Source: Petrosia ficiformis (Eukaryota > Porifera > Demospongiae > Haplosclerida > Petrosiidae). From it: a stretch of DNA of 64,000 nt. A program made the translations under genes and the position numbers. Within the stretch, counting starts at the first letter, position 1. Each line of letters opens with the position of its first letter. The notes below the pieces were generated by a model. That model saw only the letters and a list, made by a program, of their open reading frames with translations. It did not search any database and was not told where the DNA came from. The stretch is from the NCBI GenBank assembly GCA_947044365.1, contig OX345639.1, positions 5,839,444-5,903,443 on the forward strand, given 5' to 3'. Below are positions 1-14,395 of this stretch, in pieces.

Positions 1-1039
1 CATACCATGATGATTTTACTTCTTCCTGATATTCACATGGTATTGGTTTAGCGAACTGGATCCCTTCCAATAGAATCTTGTAAGTTTTATAGGCCATTAC
101 TTGTAACTGTAGCTCAGCAGGGAGTTCTAGTCTGCTCAATAAACGACTATCTACTGTATTTGATATGATACATGTGGTGTATGGAGATTTAAATGTGTGT
201 TTTCTTTCCTTCTCATTTTTCTGTTCCTGTTCTTGTAAAGAGGAAAGTCTAGGTTTGGGCTTTACAACATTATCCTCTTGTTTCTTATTGTCTAATTTAG
301 AAGATCTTTTTTTCTTCAAATGTTTATACACGTAAATAGCTTTGGAGGATTTAACGACTTCCACATTCTTCTTTCCTCCATTTTCATCTTCTCTTACATT
401 TTCTCCATTATCTTCTTTCTTGATTAATTTCTCCTTGCCTTCATCAACATTTCCTTTCCTCGTTTCTTGAATTGTTTCTTCATCCATCATTCCTTGATCT
501 TCAACCTCTTCCTCTTTCTTACCAGTATCTCCTTCTTGCATTTGTTGGTAACATTCATCTTTCTGTTCTTTCATGGACTCACTACTAAATACTTGACTAC
601 TAGAAATAGGAACACTAACAGACTCCATTTGGTACTTAGATGATATTTCTTTCTCTTCAACTGCTTTCTTCTTTACAGCAGATTCTACAGAGGTTTGGTT
701 CTCTTGTTCATCTGTCTCCTTCGAACCATTACTGGTTTGGTCATCCTCCATTTCCTGTTCCTCAAAACCATTTTCCTGACCTCTACTGCCATTTGGATAT
801 TCCTCATTTGACATCTCTTTAAACTCGGTTAAAACTCTCTTTTTCTCTCTAACTAGTAACTCCAAGAGAAGTGTTTCAACAGCATACTGGCCCCAGTGAT
901 GATCAATATTTTTAAAAGACAAATGTTTAAAGGAAGAACTCTTACAAATAGAACTAATAAGACTCTCTAGTTGAGACTCAGAGATGAGGTGATTAATGGA
1001 AAGTGGATAAGATGTAATTGTTACTAAGTGAGTGATGAC
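1..1039 (-). CDS. BIRC6: BIRC6 exon 19, open through the window edge
   Basis: Read on the minus strand this stretch is open for its whole length and starts at an acceptor (cttttcatag then GTCATC) in phase 0 with the preceding exon's donor at 1514. The first part is alpha-helical and leucine-rich ([14 protein letters not shown]). It is followed by a long Glu/Lys/Gln-rich, low-complexity acidic linker, then a helical segment ([18 protein letters not shown]) that probably corresponds to the human BIRC6 helical region after the WWG block. No stop codon or convincing donor is seen before position 1, so the exon continues to the left. Confidence 0.8.
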
Positions 1040-4000
1040 CTATGAAAAGAGAGTGCAAGGTGACTGTGTGTGTGTGTGTGTGAGATATGACAGTGCATTG
1101 TGACAGTATGTGTGTGTTTCAGATAAGCTTACAACATCTAGCAAGTAATGCAGTCATTACATGCTCTGTGATACTAATTATTCTATGGCTCTAGATTTTA
1201 GATATCCCTAATGGCCTGTTTACTAGTTACATTATATAATTATAATTATGTTTATGTCACATATGGATTGTGTACATAATCAAGGAAGTTGTATCATTTA
1301 GGAAGGAGGGGGGCTCAGTCAAATAGTGGGTGCACCACATGAGAGCATGCATTACTGGATAGCACAGCTGGAAGAAAGCAGTATAGAAACAGCAACTTGT
1401 AGCTATAATAGGCTGTTGGATTTGAGATATAGTAGTAGTAGTCACCACAAAGCAACCATAGGAATACCATATGCATATAACATATACTACTTGTAGACGT
1501 ATGTTAAATGTACCTTGCAGACAATGGGGATGTTCTCCCAATTATCCTCCTCACATTGCATAACTAACAGCTGCATCAGCAGTCTAGTCACAATTCGTAC
1601 TAGTTCAGGTGATAGACTCAGATCCACATCAGTCAAGACATAGGTATCAGTCTTTGAAATTGTAGGATCATTCTTCTGACTTGCATCAATTTTACTGAGT
1701 TTGTTGACAGTTTCTGTGGCTTTTCTTTTAGTAGCATCTAGTGCTCCAGTTGATTCTTCTTTCGTGGCTACCAGTTCTGTCATTGAAGAAAAATCTAAAA
1801 AAGCTTGAAGAGTGGCATCATTGGAAATTGTTAATTGACTGGTACTAGTGGATGGTTGATTGGTGCCATTGGACACTTGTGGTTGACTAGTACCATTGGA
1901 CACTGACAGTTGACTGGGACCATTGGATACTGATGGTTGACTGGTACCATTGGATATTGATGGTTGACTGGTACCATTGGTGACTGTGTTACTAGAGCCT
2001 GTTGTTGTCTCAGTATAAATAGGTACAAAGAGATTAATATATTTGGAATTTGAGTTGTCATTATTTTCTTCTTTTTGTTCATTGCCTTTCTTTATTGGTA
2101 CAACAGAAGAGAGGGCGTGAGCTATTAGTAATGTCAGCCATTGGACTAAGTGTGTGTCATACTGTGTTGTCATAGTTTCAGGATGGGATGAAGACAGAGT
2201 AGGCGATAAATTTCTTGCTAACAGTACCAATAGATGTTCTAATACATTACTGGTTTTGAGAGTACATTGACACAAGGCTGAAAACTGTAGAATGGTCCTA
2301 TAAACAGAATTTATAATAGTTTTATATCATGTACTGCATAATTATATTAAAAACATAAGCAAACAGAAATATTATTACTATTGTATAGTACTATTGATAA
2401 TAATGTTTCACAGTATAGTATATGTACATTTGTACATGTACTATAAACACACACACACACACTGCAATGCATGCAAGCTCAAATACTGTACTGTACTGTA
2501 CTACACTCTACTGTACTGTACTGTACTACACTATACTGTATTGTACTGTACTACACTGTACTGTACTGTACTACACTGTACTGTACTGTACTGCACTGTA
2601 CTGAACTGTACTGTACAGTACTGTACTGTACTGTACTGTACTGAACTGTACTGTACAGTACAGTACTGTACTGTACTGTACTGTACTGTACTGTACTGTA
2701 CTGTACTGTACTGTACTGTACTGTACCAGACACACTGTACCATCAGTGTACTGTACTTTGCATACTGTAATAAACATACTGCAAAAGTATATACATGTAT
2801 AAGCTAACCTCTCTTTATCAAACAGGATTGACTGGTTTCCAGTAAATAATTCAGTAAACAGCTCTGCTAACACTTCACCCCACCATGGCTGAGCTCCACA
2901 CAACATTATCAAAAACGCACACAAGCGAGCATGCAGTGTATGGTTGCCATGGATACACTGTGATAAAAACAGGTTTCGAAATCTAGTTTTATCCATTTGA
3001 GTACCCAGGCTCTGCAAAGAAGTTGGTGAGGCTTGTGTGATGCAAGACTGCATAAGAATTAGCATAGCATCAACCACACACCCCATGCACTTAGATAACT
3101 TCTTCAAGGGCAGATAACACTCAGCAAGTTCATCACCTTGTTTTGCCAAAATAGAAAATGAAAAACTGTTCGAATCTTTTTCGGAAAATGTTTTGCTACG
3201 ATTCTCCAACTGTTGCATAACATTACGCAACCTTGCTAGTTGTGTTTTAACAGCAAAGCAACTGGTGTGTACATTTGAAACTTGATTTTCCATCTGTTGA
3301 CGGAGAGCTGGTGATGAAGGACTATTCATATACATTGACAAAGAATCTTCGAGTTCTTCTCGGAGCTTCATGTACCGAGAGAGGATTCTAGCTTCTTCCA
3401 TTGCTAATGTTGGCTCTAGGGATGGTTCCAACGAGGAAAAGTAAGGCTTGCCGAAAAAACATCCTAACGAAACAGCACATTTCTCACTAGTTGCATTCAT
3501 ACGGCCTAAGTATGTAACACGAGCAAATTGACAAACAGGTGGAGGTTGTATGTTACCGATCATAAGTGAACGGTTACTGAGCTCTGATGATTGAGCAATC
3601 CTTACACTTTCTTCTTTTTCTCTCCCTTCTGTTAACCAAACATCAATGGCTACCGAGAACATTAGCGTTGAAGACTGTATAGAGATATCAGTTAGTGCTA
3701 TAGGTTGATGGAAATCAATCACAGCTGAATACGCACAACCAGGTTTTAGTGCATCAACACATAGAAATAACTCTTTAGGTACTTCAGGGATATTAGACAA
3801 AATAGGTGGAAGAGAAGATAGATTACCAACATGAGGTACCGGATTAGTAGCAGACATTGTCATCTTCTGCTGGTTGCTTTTATGACTGAATATATAGCCC
3901 AAATGTTTCATTGGCTGGTGGACATTTAGGTAAGCAGCTAACAGTGGATCTGGACGATTTAACTCGGTTAGACTGTCTTTTGTTGCTTCATCTCTCACAG

Positions 4001-4551
4001 ATGCACCAGATGAAACTGCTGTACATGAATACGCAAGAGGAATGGTTTCTAAGAGTCCTCGTTGGGTATATAGTAGGAAAGAACCATGATGAAATGCTTC
4101 AAACCTCTTGTCATTGGACATCATTAGGGGGTCCAACAAAGTTTGTCCCCTTAGTAACAAAACAAGCTCAGAATCATAAATTGTTGGGGAATGCTTGCGT
4201 CCTTGAGAGGATGACTGAGTGGCATTGGTTTCCGAGGTGGGAGCTTTAACTGGGGGAAGAGGTGGGAAATCTTCATCATCTTCTTCAAGGAGGATATTGA
4301 GGGAAGCATAGCTAGAAATATACGAAGGTACAGTAGTGGTAGCAGGGGGAGGGGTACGAGCAGATGCTTTTGGGTAGTATGATAGGTATATGTCAAATAA
4401 ATCAGGATCGAGAATTGAACCATCTTGATGAAAACTAGAGAAATATAGAGAAGAGAGGAAGAGAGTAGAGTGTTGGTGGAGAAAGGTGTAATGGACAAAT
4501 AGATAAATTGAGAACAGAGGAAGAGAAAAGAATGGAGAGAGAGAAAGGGAT

Positions 4552-4613
<62 letters not shown>

Positions 4614-7600
4614 GAAAATCAGTAAGACTTGGTGAAAAAGAGTTAACAACCCTGTGACAGCCCATTGCCACGTGCAGTTTAAACAGTTGTTAGCTCAGAA
4701 ACAATCAAAACAATATCGCACATTACATACATGTGTACTTAAACACACAGAAAACAAGAAATTAATTAGCCATGTCATCAGCAGTATACCTAATGCCAAT
4801 CATTACATAATTGTTTCAACCTCTGACCTGGACAATTTAAAATGCTAGGCAATAGCCAAGGTCACCTGCAAAAATAGCCGACCTGACATGGAATTTGAAA
4901 ATACAAATGTAAAAAAAAAAGTATTTCCTGAGGGAGAGAGAGAGAGAATGAAGGAATGATAAAATGAAGACAGAGGGAGGGATAAAGGAAGGACACAAGA
5001 AATCAGAAAATAATAATTCAGTCAAACGATTCCTTTAACATTACTATTTCTGGAAAGGAAAGCCAACTAAAATTACCTAATTAAGTTGTGTTCTTATATA
5101 AAATGACTAAGCATTTAAAGATAATGAATTGATCAAAATTATCATCGCCCATATTCTCATCTATTGTCACATGTTGACGCATGTACAGTACATCATGTTG
5201 ACGCATGTACAGTACATCATGTTGATGTATGTACAGTACATCATGTTGATGTATGTACAGTACATCATGTTGATGCATGTACAGTACATCATGTTGATGC
5301 ATGTACATGTACAATACATCATGTTGATGTACATCATGTTGATGCATGTACAGTACATCATGTTGATGTATGTACAGTACATCATGTTGATGTATGTACA
5401 GTACATCATGTTGATGCATGTACAGTACATCATGTTGATGCATGTACAGTACATCATGTTGATGCATGTACAGTACATCATGTTAATGTATGTACAGTAC
5501 ATCATGTTGATGTATTACAGTGCATCATGTTGATGCATGTACAGTACATCTATCTAAAGTCTGTTCCCATTTATGATGATATAAAAATTAGGATATGATG
5601 ACTTTATATGTAATATAGTGTATAGTTTAATGTCACAAGGTTAATACATGATTATGCTGTAACTCAATAATGAAGTAATAGGTTGTAATTTGACATACAC
5701 AAAAAAGAATGGGAAAGATAATTATATGAAAATGGTGCAGGTAAAAACGTTGTTGGTAATTCCAGACTAAAATTATGAATATTTTTCTGCAGACAAGGTT
5801 AATTTGAATGACCTTTACCTTGTTTGAAGAACCTGGACATAGAGATTATCTCGTTTGAGTTTTTGTTCAGCCATACTCATCAGAAGATCCAGGCATGAGG
5901 AAAGAGCGGATGAGAGGAACACTGAAGAGCAATAATAGGCTAGTTGACGTAAGAACCAGTGAAGAGATGCTGCTGATGGGATGAGAGGAAGAAGAGGCAC
6001 AAGTTGAATAAGAGAGTGAGAAATGTGTGAGACAAAATCATCAGGATAGTGTTCAGAGTCCCTGCATGTAATAATGAAATCATATAATCTATGAGATGAT
6101 CAAAAATTAATATAGACAGACAGGAAAGTCGAGAGAGAGAAATTGGACTATATTTCACATCATTATTATGTATACAATATATAAATACAAATACAATATT
6201 ATATTATAAATAAATATATACGTACATGTAATTAATGTATTATAATTATATATACATATGTAGCTCGTTATGAGAGGGGGAAATCCCAGGTTCTCCCCCC
6301 AACCCCTCTTGTATTAAAGCCATTATTGTAGCTCAGAAGTCAAAGTGCCTTTGCCTGTTTGATTACTACATCAACTACAGGTAAATTATATAAACCAAAC
6401 TATAGCTCATGTACGTTTAAAGAGTGAATTTATATTTGATCATAATGTTCACAACCCAAACATTGAACTGACAAACAGACAGACCTGGATAATATCCCAA
6501 GTAGTCTTCCGCATTTGTGAGCTAGCAATCTTCCACTTGTGAACAAACAGGCATGTAGTAAAGATATTAATAATTGAGTGGTAGCTGATACAACAATTGG
6601 AAAGATGCTCCTGGAAGAGATAACAAGAGAAAGAGAGAAAGAGAGAGAGAGAGAGAGGTATGAAAGCAAAATACAAGTACATGTATCATATTGATAGTGA
6701 ATAGTTAAATATTGTTGTTAACCTCACATCTGTTTAAAGCTGACATAATTTATTAAATGTATACATGTACAAATCTCAAACATACCCATTTTCATTACAG
6801 TATGCTAGAGAAGCAATCCAACAGAGCAAATCTAAAGCTCTAAACTGTCTCTTCTCAATTTCCTCAACTGTCAGAGATTCGATGTTCTTTTTGTCCTCGT
6901 GATATTTTATCACAGCAGAGTGACAATACTCTGGTAGTCTAGTATACTCACTCTCCTCTATATGATAGCCACAAGCTGCTAGAAGTAATCGGATAATTAC
7001 ATCTTCTTGAAAAATATATCCCAAAAGACACTCCCTTTGAATAGAATCAAGATTTCCATGATAAGCAAAAATAGTCACTTGTAACGAGCTATGGATTAGG
7101 ATAACTGGTTTAGCTGGTTGCGGGGGTTTTCTTAAAATACGAGGTCGCAGTCCACATGTTCTCCTACGAATGGCATGAAGATCTGTGTCTACTTTTTTCT
7201 CATCAGACCCTCTAGAAACATCTTCAGTTACTTTTGAGTAATGACCAACAAAAAGGTCCTGGAAACATATCAATATTACCGGAACACTCGAACACAAGAG
7301 CAACTTTGGATGAGTGACTGACAGGACTACGGATTGCTCACTTATATCTATATAGGACTTAACTCTCAGAGGACCACACAAAAAATCTCCATCGAGTTCT
7401 GGATGCCAATCCTGGACACTGGAGCTGTCCTCATCCAAGCCGTGTCCAGTCCTTTCATTAGGGTTCTTATTGACAAGGTATAAAGAGAATGTTGCATTGT
7501 CATTTATACATTCTGGAGATGCAAATGTGAGCTTAACTCTTATTGAAGAAATGGGCGTGGCCTCACAACAGCTAGGAACAAGTCGAAATATATGTCTAAA

Positions 7601-10600
7601 TAGTAAAGAAAGGAGACAGAAAAAATTACCTGAATGTTCATTTATATAAAGGCTGTGTTCATTTTATTAGCACAGGGATTTTGGCACGAAAGATTCTCAT
7701 GTTTTGAAAGGGTTGGCCCAAGGGCTTCTCATGTTCCTATTACCAAAGGGATTGCAGGCACAAAAGGTTCTCTATGTTTTGAAGGGATCTTGGCCCAAAA
7801 GCCCATGTGTTCATTTTATCAAATATTAACAGAGGGGTCTCTTCAAAAGCTCATTGACAAACAAACAAACCTTGAAGATGTATTATCAGTTGATATCTCT
7901 GGTGTATATTTCCATATTTTAGTATTAAATAGTTCTCCTTTCATTGCTTCAGTTTTTGTCTGTCTCTGTAGCATGTGTTGTGGACTGTGTTGATGATATC
8001 TGTTGAATAAAATATCCTATGAATGCTTTTGACTATTAGCAAGATTTTCATAGGGGGGTTTGGACTTGATTCGATCTCAGAGGATCTAAAATTCAAAGGG
8101 AAGCATGGCCATAGACAACAACTTTAGTTTGGTGACTGTACAAATAACTAAATATTGAGCAGGTTAAGGTAAGTATTTGACAAATTATTGTTTCCTTATT
8201 CTCATCCACAGTCACACATACATGTATGTTGTATTTATTTACTAAGCTTCAACATTGGTGCAAATTAGTGTTGTTTTAGTTAACTATAAGTATAACTAAA
8301 ACCCTCTTTTAGTAAGGCATTGTGACTTTTAGTTAACTAAACTATAACTAGATTACAAGTCTATTACTATAACTATAACTAACTAAAATGAAAATTGGCC
8401 AATAATGGGCACTTTTAGTTAGTTAACTAAAACTAAAACCCTTTTAGTAAGCCTAATATTCTTATTTTAGTTAATTAAAAACTAAAAGTTTGATAAACCA
8501 GGCACACTATAACTATAACTAAAAGTAGTCATTTTCATCATATATAGTAAAACAACAGTACTACAAAATTTATGCAAATACATGTACAATAAATCACTTA
8601 ATTCTTTGATGTATTACTGGATGATTGAAATGGATGGATAGATGTGTGAAAAAATGGATAAATAGATTGATGAAGGATGAATAGATAGAGTGATGGGCGG
8701 ATTCATTGATAGAAAGATTGGTGAATGCATAGATAGAGAAATGGATGAATATCGTAAACAGGTTGTATGGAGTTAATCTCTATAGCTAACGACCTCAAAG
8801 GGTTTGTTTCAATCCAGAAAGGCTGTGAGGAGCCAGTGAATGGTATACTTTGTGGATCACTTTGAGTTAACTCCAGAAATGAATTAATATCATCATCACT
8901 AATATAACATGTAGGATCTGGATATTAAAATAATAAATATATATACATGTAATTATATCTCTGGCTTTGTTGTGTCACTTTACTTATTTAATCAAGATCA
9001 ATACTCAATAGTTCATCCATTCAATCCATCAGTGTTCATCTATCCATCCATCAATACATGCATATCCATTCATTTACACACTCATCCATCCATCCATCCA
9101 TCCATCCATCCATCCACCCACTCATCCATCCATCCATCCATTCATCCATTCATCTATCCATCCATTCATCCATCCATCAATTCATCCAATCCTAATTCAT
9201 CCATTCATCCATCTATCCATCCATCCATCCACCCACTCATCCATCCATCCACTCATCCATCCACTCATCCATCCATTCATCCATTCATCCATTCATATAT
9301 CCATCCATTCATCCATCAATTCATCCAATCCTAATTCATCCATTCATTCATCTGTCCATCCATCACACCATTTATTTATCCAACAATCCAAATATATAAT
9401 TTTATCATCAATTCGTCTATAATAAGACTAACCAATCACTGTCTTGGGGATATTGTCATTCTGTACTTTGGGAGACAGTACAGACTCCACAACTTCCACT
9501 AACTGTATTCGTCCATCTTCAGTAACTAGTGCTAATCTCCCCATCTTCTCACAATTAGCAACACAAGCGTATTTGCAATCCTCAGATGAGTATTCAATCA
9601 ACATTTCGAGCTCTGTAGTATCATAGACTCTCACACATCCACTCTCTGTTACACAGGCTAAGAGGGATTTCTTATCGTTTTCGTTTTCTCTTCTTTCTCC
9701 CTTCTCCGTCTCATGAAGTACTAATGGGTTTAGGTGAACAATGGTGTCACTATAAGAATCAAAATGAATCATCTTGAATGGTGTCTCATCAATAATCGCG
9801 CATTTATCATACGTTTCAAGCAGTCGATATAAATACAACGCTCCAACTGGTTTCTCAAACGTGTCAGACAACTCTTTGCTACAATTTTCAATTTTAACAT
9901 TCACTGCAATGATATTTTCATGAGGCACTGCCATCACCTGTTTGATACAAGGAAGAACTGGACAATCACAAGGAGACCGGAATTCATCAAGTTGTACGCA
10001 GACTCTCAAATTAGCTTTTGCTAGCAAATTCTCTAATTCATCATCTTGATTTGGGAATCCTCGAAAGCTAGACAATGGTAGTGTAGGTATAGGTATAGGA
10101 TCCCCTGAATCTAACAGCTGCTGCTGTTCAAACGAGAAAAAGGAAAGAGAGTCGATATCAGGAGAGTTTAGAGTATTTGGTTTTATGTGCTCTTTTGATT
10201 TGTCTTTGGTTTGATTTGGTCTTATAGAATGAACTAATATTAATGGTACTTTAGAATCATTAATTTCTACTGTACAACACGTAATTAAAGCTGGATTGAT
10301 ATTAAGTCTATCACCAGTGGGTGTGGCTTGTATAGTGGTATCTATGGTTACCACACACAAGGAAGATATTTCTAGTATGTCATTTATGTGTGGAGGAGGA
10401 GATACATCTTCCTTCAGCTGTTTTCCTTTTATTAGAGGAGGAGGAGGAGGAGGGGGAGGGGGAGGGGGAGGAGGGGGAGGTGGGGGAATAGATTTGCTCT
10501 TGTCTTTAGATTCGTACACAAACTCTCCTTTAGAAGTTGTTTCAGTATCAATAGAGACTGGATCATGTTTAGTTAGATCTTTCTCATCAACTGGCTTCTC

Positions 10601-13600
10601 TTTAGGCAATAAAGTAGCTTGTAAATTGATTCTAGAATATTCCTAAGAGTGAATGAGATAAGAAGAGGAGAAAAGTTTCATACAGAATTTTCATGGGGAT
10701 GGGAGGATACTGTTAGCAAAAGAGTGTAAATAAATGGTAAGAAGCATAATATACATACATGCAGTGGTGTGGAAACAGCCAGTCATGCAGGACATTGTCC
10801 GATAAATCTAGTGAATGTCCGGTAAATTGAAACAGAGCTGTATACAAAGTATATGGGGAGCAGGACAAGAGTGGTGAAAATAGGTCAAAATGTCCGGTAA
10901 TTGGCTCAATGTTTCCACACCTCTGCATACATGTATAATACAGCAACTAGAGGGATGCTCCATCAAGAGAATTTTGAATTTTAGATCCACTGGGATTGAT
11001 TCTGGTGGTCACATCAATCTTGGTTTCAAAATGTGTGTGTGTGTGTGCGTGGAGAGGTGACTCAAAGCTGGTGGTGGGTAATTCCAGGGAAAACCCCTGA
11101 AGACAGAAAATACAGTTCTTTTTTATAATACTTACAGTTAGAAACAATAAATTTCCAGTATTCCATATGTGAATAACATTATCACATGTTGCTATAGCTA
11201 CCAACTGACAATAATTATTATGACTAGTTGAAAGACAGGTTATTGGTTGAGCACATTGGACTGCTGGATGTGTGGACTCTGTACCTATGATTACAGATGT
11301 AAGGAAAAATAGAAAGTAAATTAAATAAATGTCGTAACCCAAACATCACTCTAAATCCAATCCTGAAGTGAGTAAACATTTTAAAAAGGTGACTAATGAG
11401 GTATCCAGTGAGTGTGTGTGCATACATACATTGATGTGTGTGTGTATTATCATACATGTAATTGTATTTGCTGAAATCTCTCTGATATCCCAAAAATGAA
11501 ATCTTTGGTTATATTTACATGTATTTGTTTCTCTCCTCTTCTATCTTCTCATTCTTTGGTTATAGTTACATGTATTTATATCTCTCCCTCTTCTATCTTC
11601 TCATTCTTTGGTTATAGTTACATGTATTTATATCTCTTCCTCTTCTATCTTCTCATTCTTTGGTTATAGTTACATGTATTTGTTTCTCTCCCCTTCTACA
11701 TGTATCTTCTCATTCTTTGGTTATAGTTACATGTATTTATATCTCTTCCTCTTCTATCTTCTCATTCTTTGGTTATAGTTACATGTATTTGTATCTCTCC
11801 TCTTCTATCTTCTCATTCTTTGGTTATAGTTACATGTATTTGTATCTCTCCTCTTATATCTTCTCATTCTTTGGTTATAGTTACATATATTTGTTTCTCT
11901 CCTCTTCTATCTTCTCATTCTTTGGTTATAGTTACATGTATTTATATCTCTCCCTCTTCTATCTTCTCATTCTTTGGTTATAGTTACATATATTTGTTTC
12001 TCTCCTCTTCTATCTTCTCATTCTTTGGTTATAGTTACATGTATTTATATCTCTCCCTCTTCTATCTTCTCATTCTTTGGTTATAGTTACATGTATTTGT
12101 TTCTCTCCTCTTCTATCTTCTCGTTCTTTGGTTATAGTTACATGTATTTGTATCTCTCCTCTTCTATCTTCTCATTCTTTGGTTATACATGTAGTTACAT
12201 GTATTTGTTTCTCTCCTCTTCTATCTTCTCATTCTTTGGTTATAGTTACATGTATTTGTATCTTCCTCTTCTATCTTCTCATTCTTTGGTTATAGTTACA
12301 TGTATTTGTATCTTCCTCTTCTATCTTCTCATTCTTTGGTTATAGTTACATGTACATGTATTTGTATCTCTCCTCTTCTATCTTCTCATTCTTTGGTTAT
12401 AGTTACATGTATTTATATCTCTCCCTCTTCTATCTTCTCATTCTTTGGTTATAGTTACATGTATTTGTATCTCTCCTCTTCTATCTTCTCATTCTTTGGT
12501 TATAGTTACATGTATTTATATCTCTCCCTCTTCTATCTTCTCATTCTTTGGTTATAGTTACATGTATTTATATCTCTCCCTCTTCTATCTTCTCATTCTT
12601 TGGTTATAGTTACATGTATTTATATCTCTCCTCTTCTATCTTCTCATTCTTTGGTTATAGTTACATGTACATGTATTTGTATCTTCCTCTTCTATCTTCT
12701 CATTCTTTGGTTATAGTTACATGTATTTGTTTCTCTCCTCTTCTACATGTATCTTCTCTCATACTATTCAATTAACTGTTTATGATGACTTACATTCGGC
12801 TGGTACATTTGCTGTGAATTCTCCTCTCATAAAGGGACAGTTAGTGGAGTGTCTTGTGTGTTCAGACCTGCAGCACATGACAATCACATGATTAGTATAC
12901 ATGTACATGTACATGTATGAAATATACATGTAAAGTCAGACAGAATTACAGATATACATGCACATGTACATGTATAACTGTATACATGTACATGTACATG
13001 TATAACTGTATACATGTGTATGTAAACTTGTAAAGTCATACAGATATACACATACAGTACATGTACATGTATAACTGTATACATGTATGTGTCATACAGA
13101 CATACATGTCAATATACATTGTACATGTATAACTATACAGACACATTCATATAAATAAACAAAGAAATCAAGGTCCTCACCATGGTTCATCTGATGGTAA
13201 CCAGCGATGAACATACATGCTACATAAAAAGCAAGAGGTACGATCTCCTTTGGAATGAGCTATACTACTAATACTACCAACACTGTTAATCTATGGAAGA
13301 AGAATGCAAGATACAATTTAAAGTCTGTTTGCATTACCTTGAAATTATGATGTGATGACCTTATATGTAATATAGTATATATACATGTAGTTTAATGTCA
13401 TAAGGTTAATACATGATTATATTGTAACTCAATAATGAAGCAATGGATTGAAATTTGAAATACACAAAAAGAATGGGAAGAATAATTATATATATGAAAA
13501 TGGTAAAGGTGAATAGATGGTTGTTCTTTCCAAACTATAGTTACGAAAATATTTTTAAGGTCATGGTGAATGTGAATGACCTTTAATTGTCTACCCACAA

Positions 13601-14321
13601 AAAGGCAAGCACTCAACTATAATGTATTATTTATTTAAGTGTTGTTAAGTACATGAGTTAGTACAAGCACAGATGACACTATACAGTCAGACTTGGGATC
13701 AAATACTTCAGTTAGTCGTATTTAAATACTTTTAAAAAGTAAAATGTAATTTATTAGTGTCAGCTGTATTGCGTCAACTGATCAAAAGAATAGAGAACAA
13801 TGAACATACAGATATATAGAGGTTTAACTTACTAGTAGATATAAACCAGCTTCTGCAAGTTTTATTGGTTCTGCCCAACTAAAAAAATAATGAAAGTAAG
13901 AAGATCATTAGGATTGTGTTCCTACAATATACACAATACTCCATTATAACTATACCATCCTTTATCCAGCATATGGTAAGAATGTCTCCCCCCCCCTCTT
14001 GAAACAAATACATGTATTATATGAAATCATGATGATAATTATAATTGAGCCCATACATGTAGTACAGTAGTATGTGTGGTATTTACATGTAATTCTTGTG
14101 CGGCCATTTCCTGAAACTAATTCTTCTAATTCCTTCAGAATACATCAGATTCATATCACTATTGATGATAGTCTCAGCCCCAGTCTCCAGACTGAGAATA
14201 TGTTCATGATTAGGATGTAATAACGTTAATCTAAAAAGGAGAGAAACACAAATAATACTAAGATCCTATAAGACCAAGACTGCAATTTGATACAGTATAT
14301 TATTGTGGTTAATACTACATG

Positions 14322-14395
<74 letters not shown>

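Noticed and set aside
2394..2807. Long Tyr/Thr/Val-repeat frames on both strands
   Set aside because: Made by the CTGTA pentanucleotide repeat; five-base periodicity without stops opens every frame.
5081..5598. Frames repeating HHVDACTV or MHQHDVLY
   Set aside because: Shadows of the 24-bp minisatellite on both strands, in a BIRC6 intron.
7634..7993. Plus-strand 119-residue frame
   Set aside because: Overlaps BIRC6 exon 13 on the other strand and consists of imperfect internal repeats; starts at a non-coding stretch.
10296..10646. Plus-strand polyglycine frame
   Set aside because: Antisense to the polyproline codons of BIRC6 exon 11.
11498..12775. Possible CRISPR array or repeat-protein gene
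   Set aside because: Units are contiguous with no spacers and lie inside a spliced animal intron; the frames repeating [11 protein letters not shown] come from the 52-bp unit.
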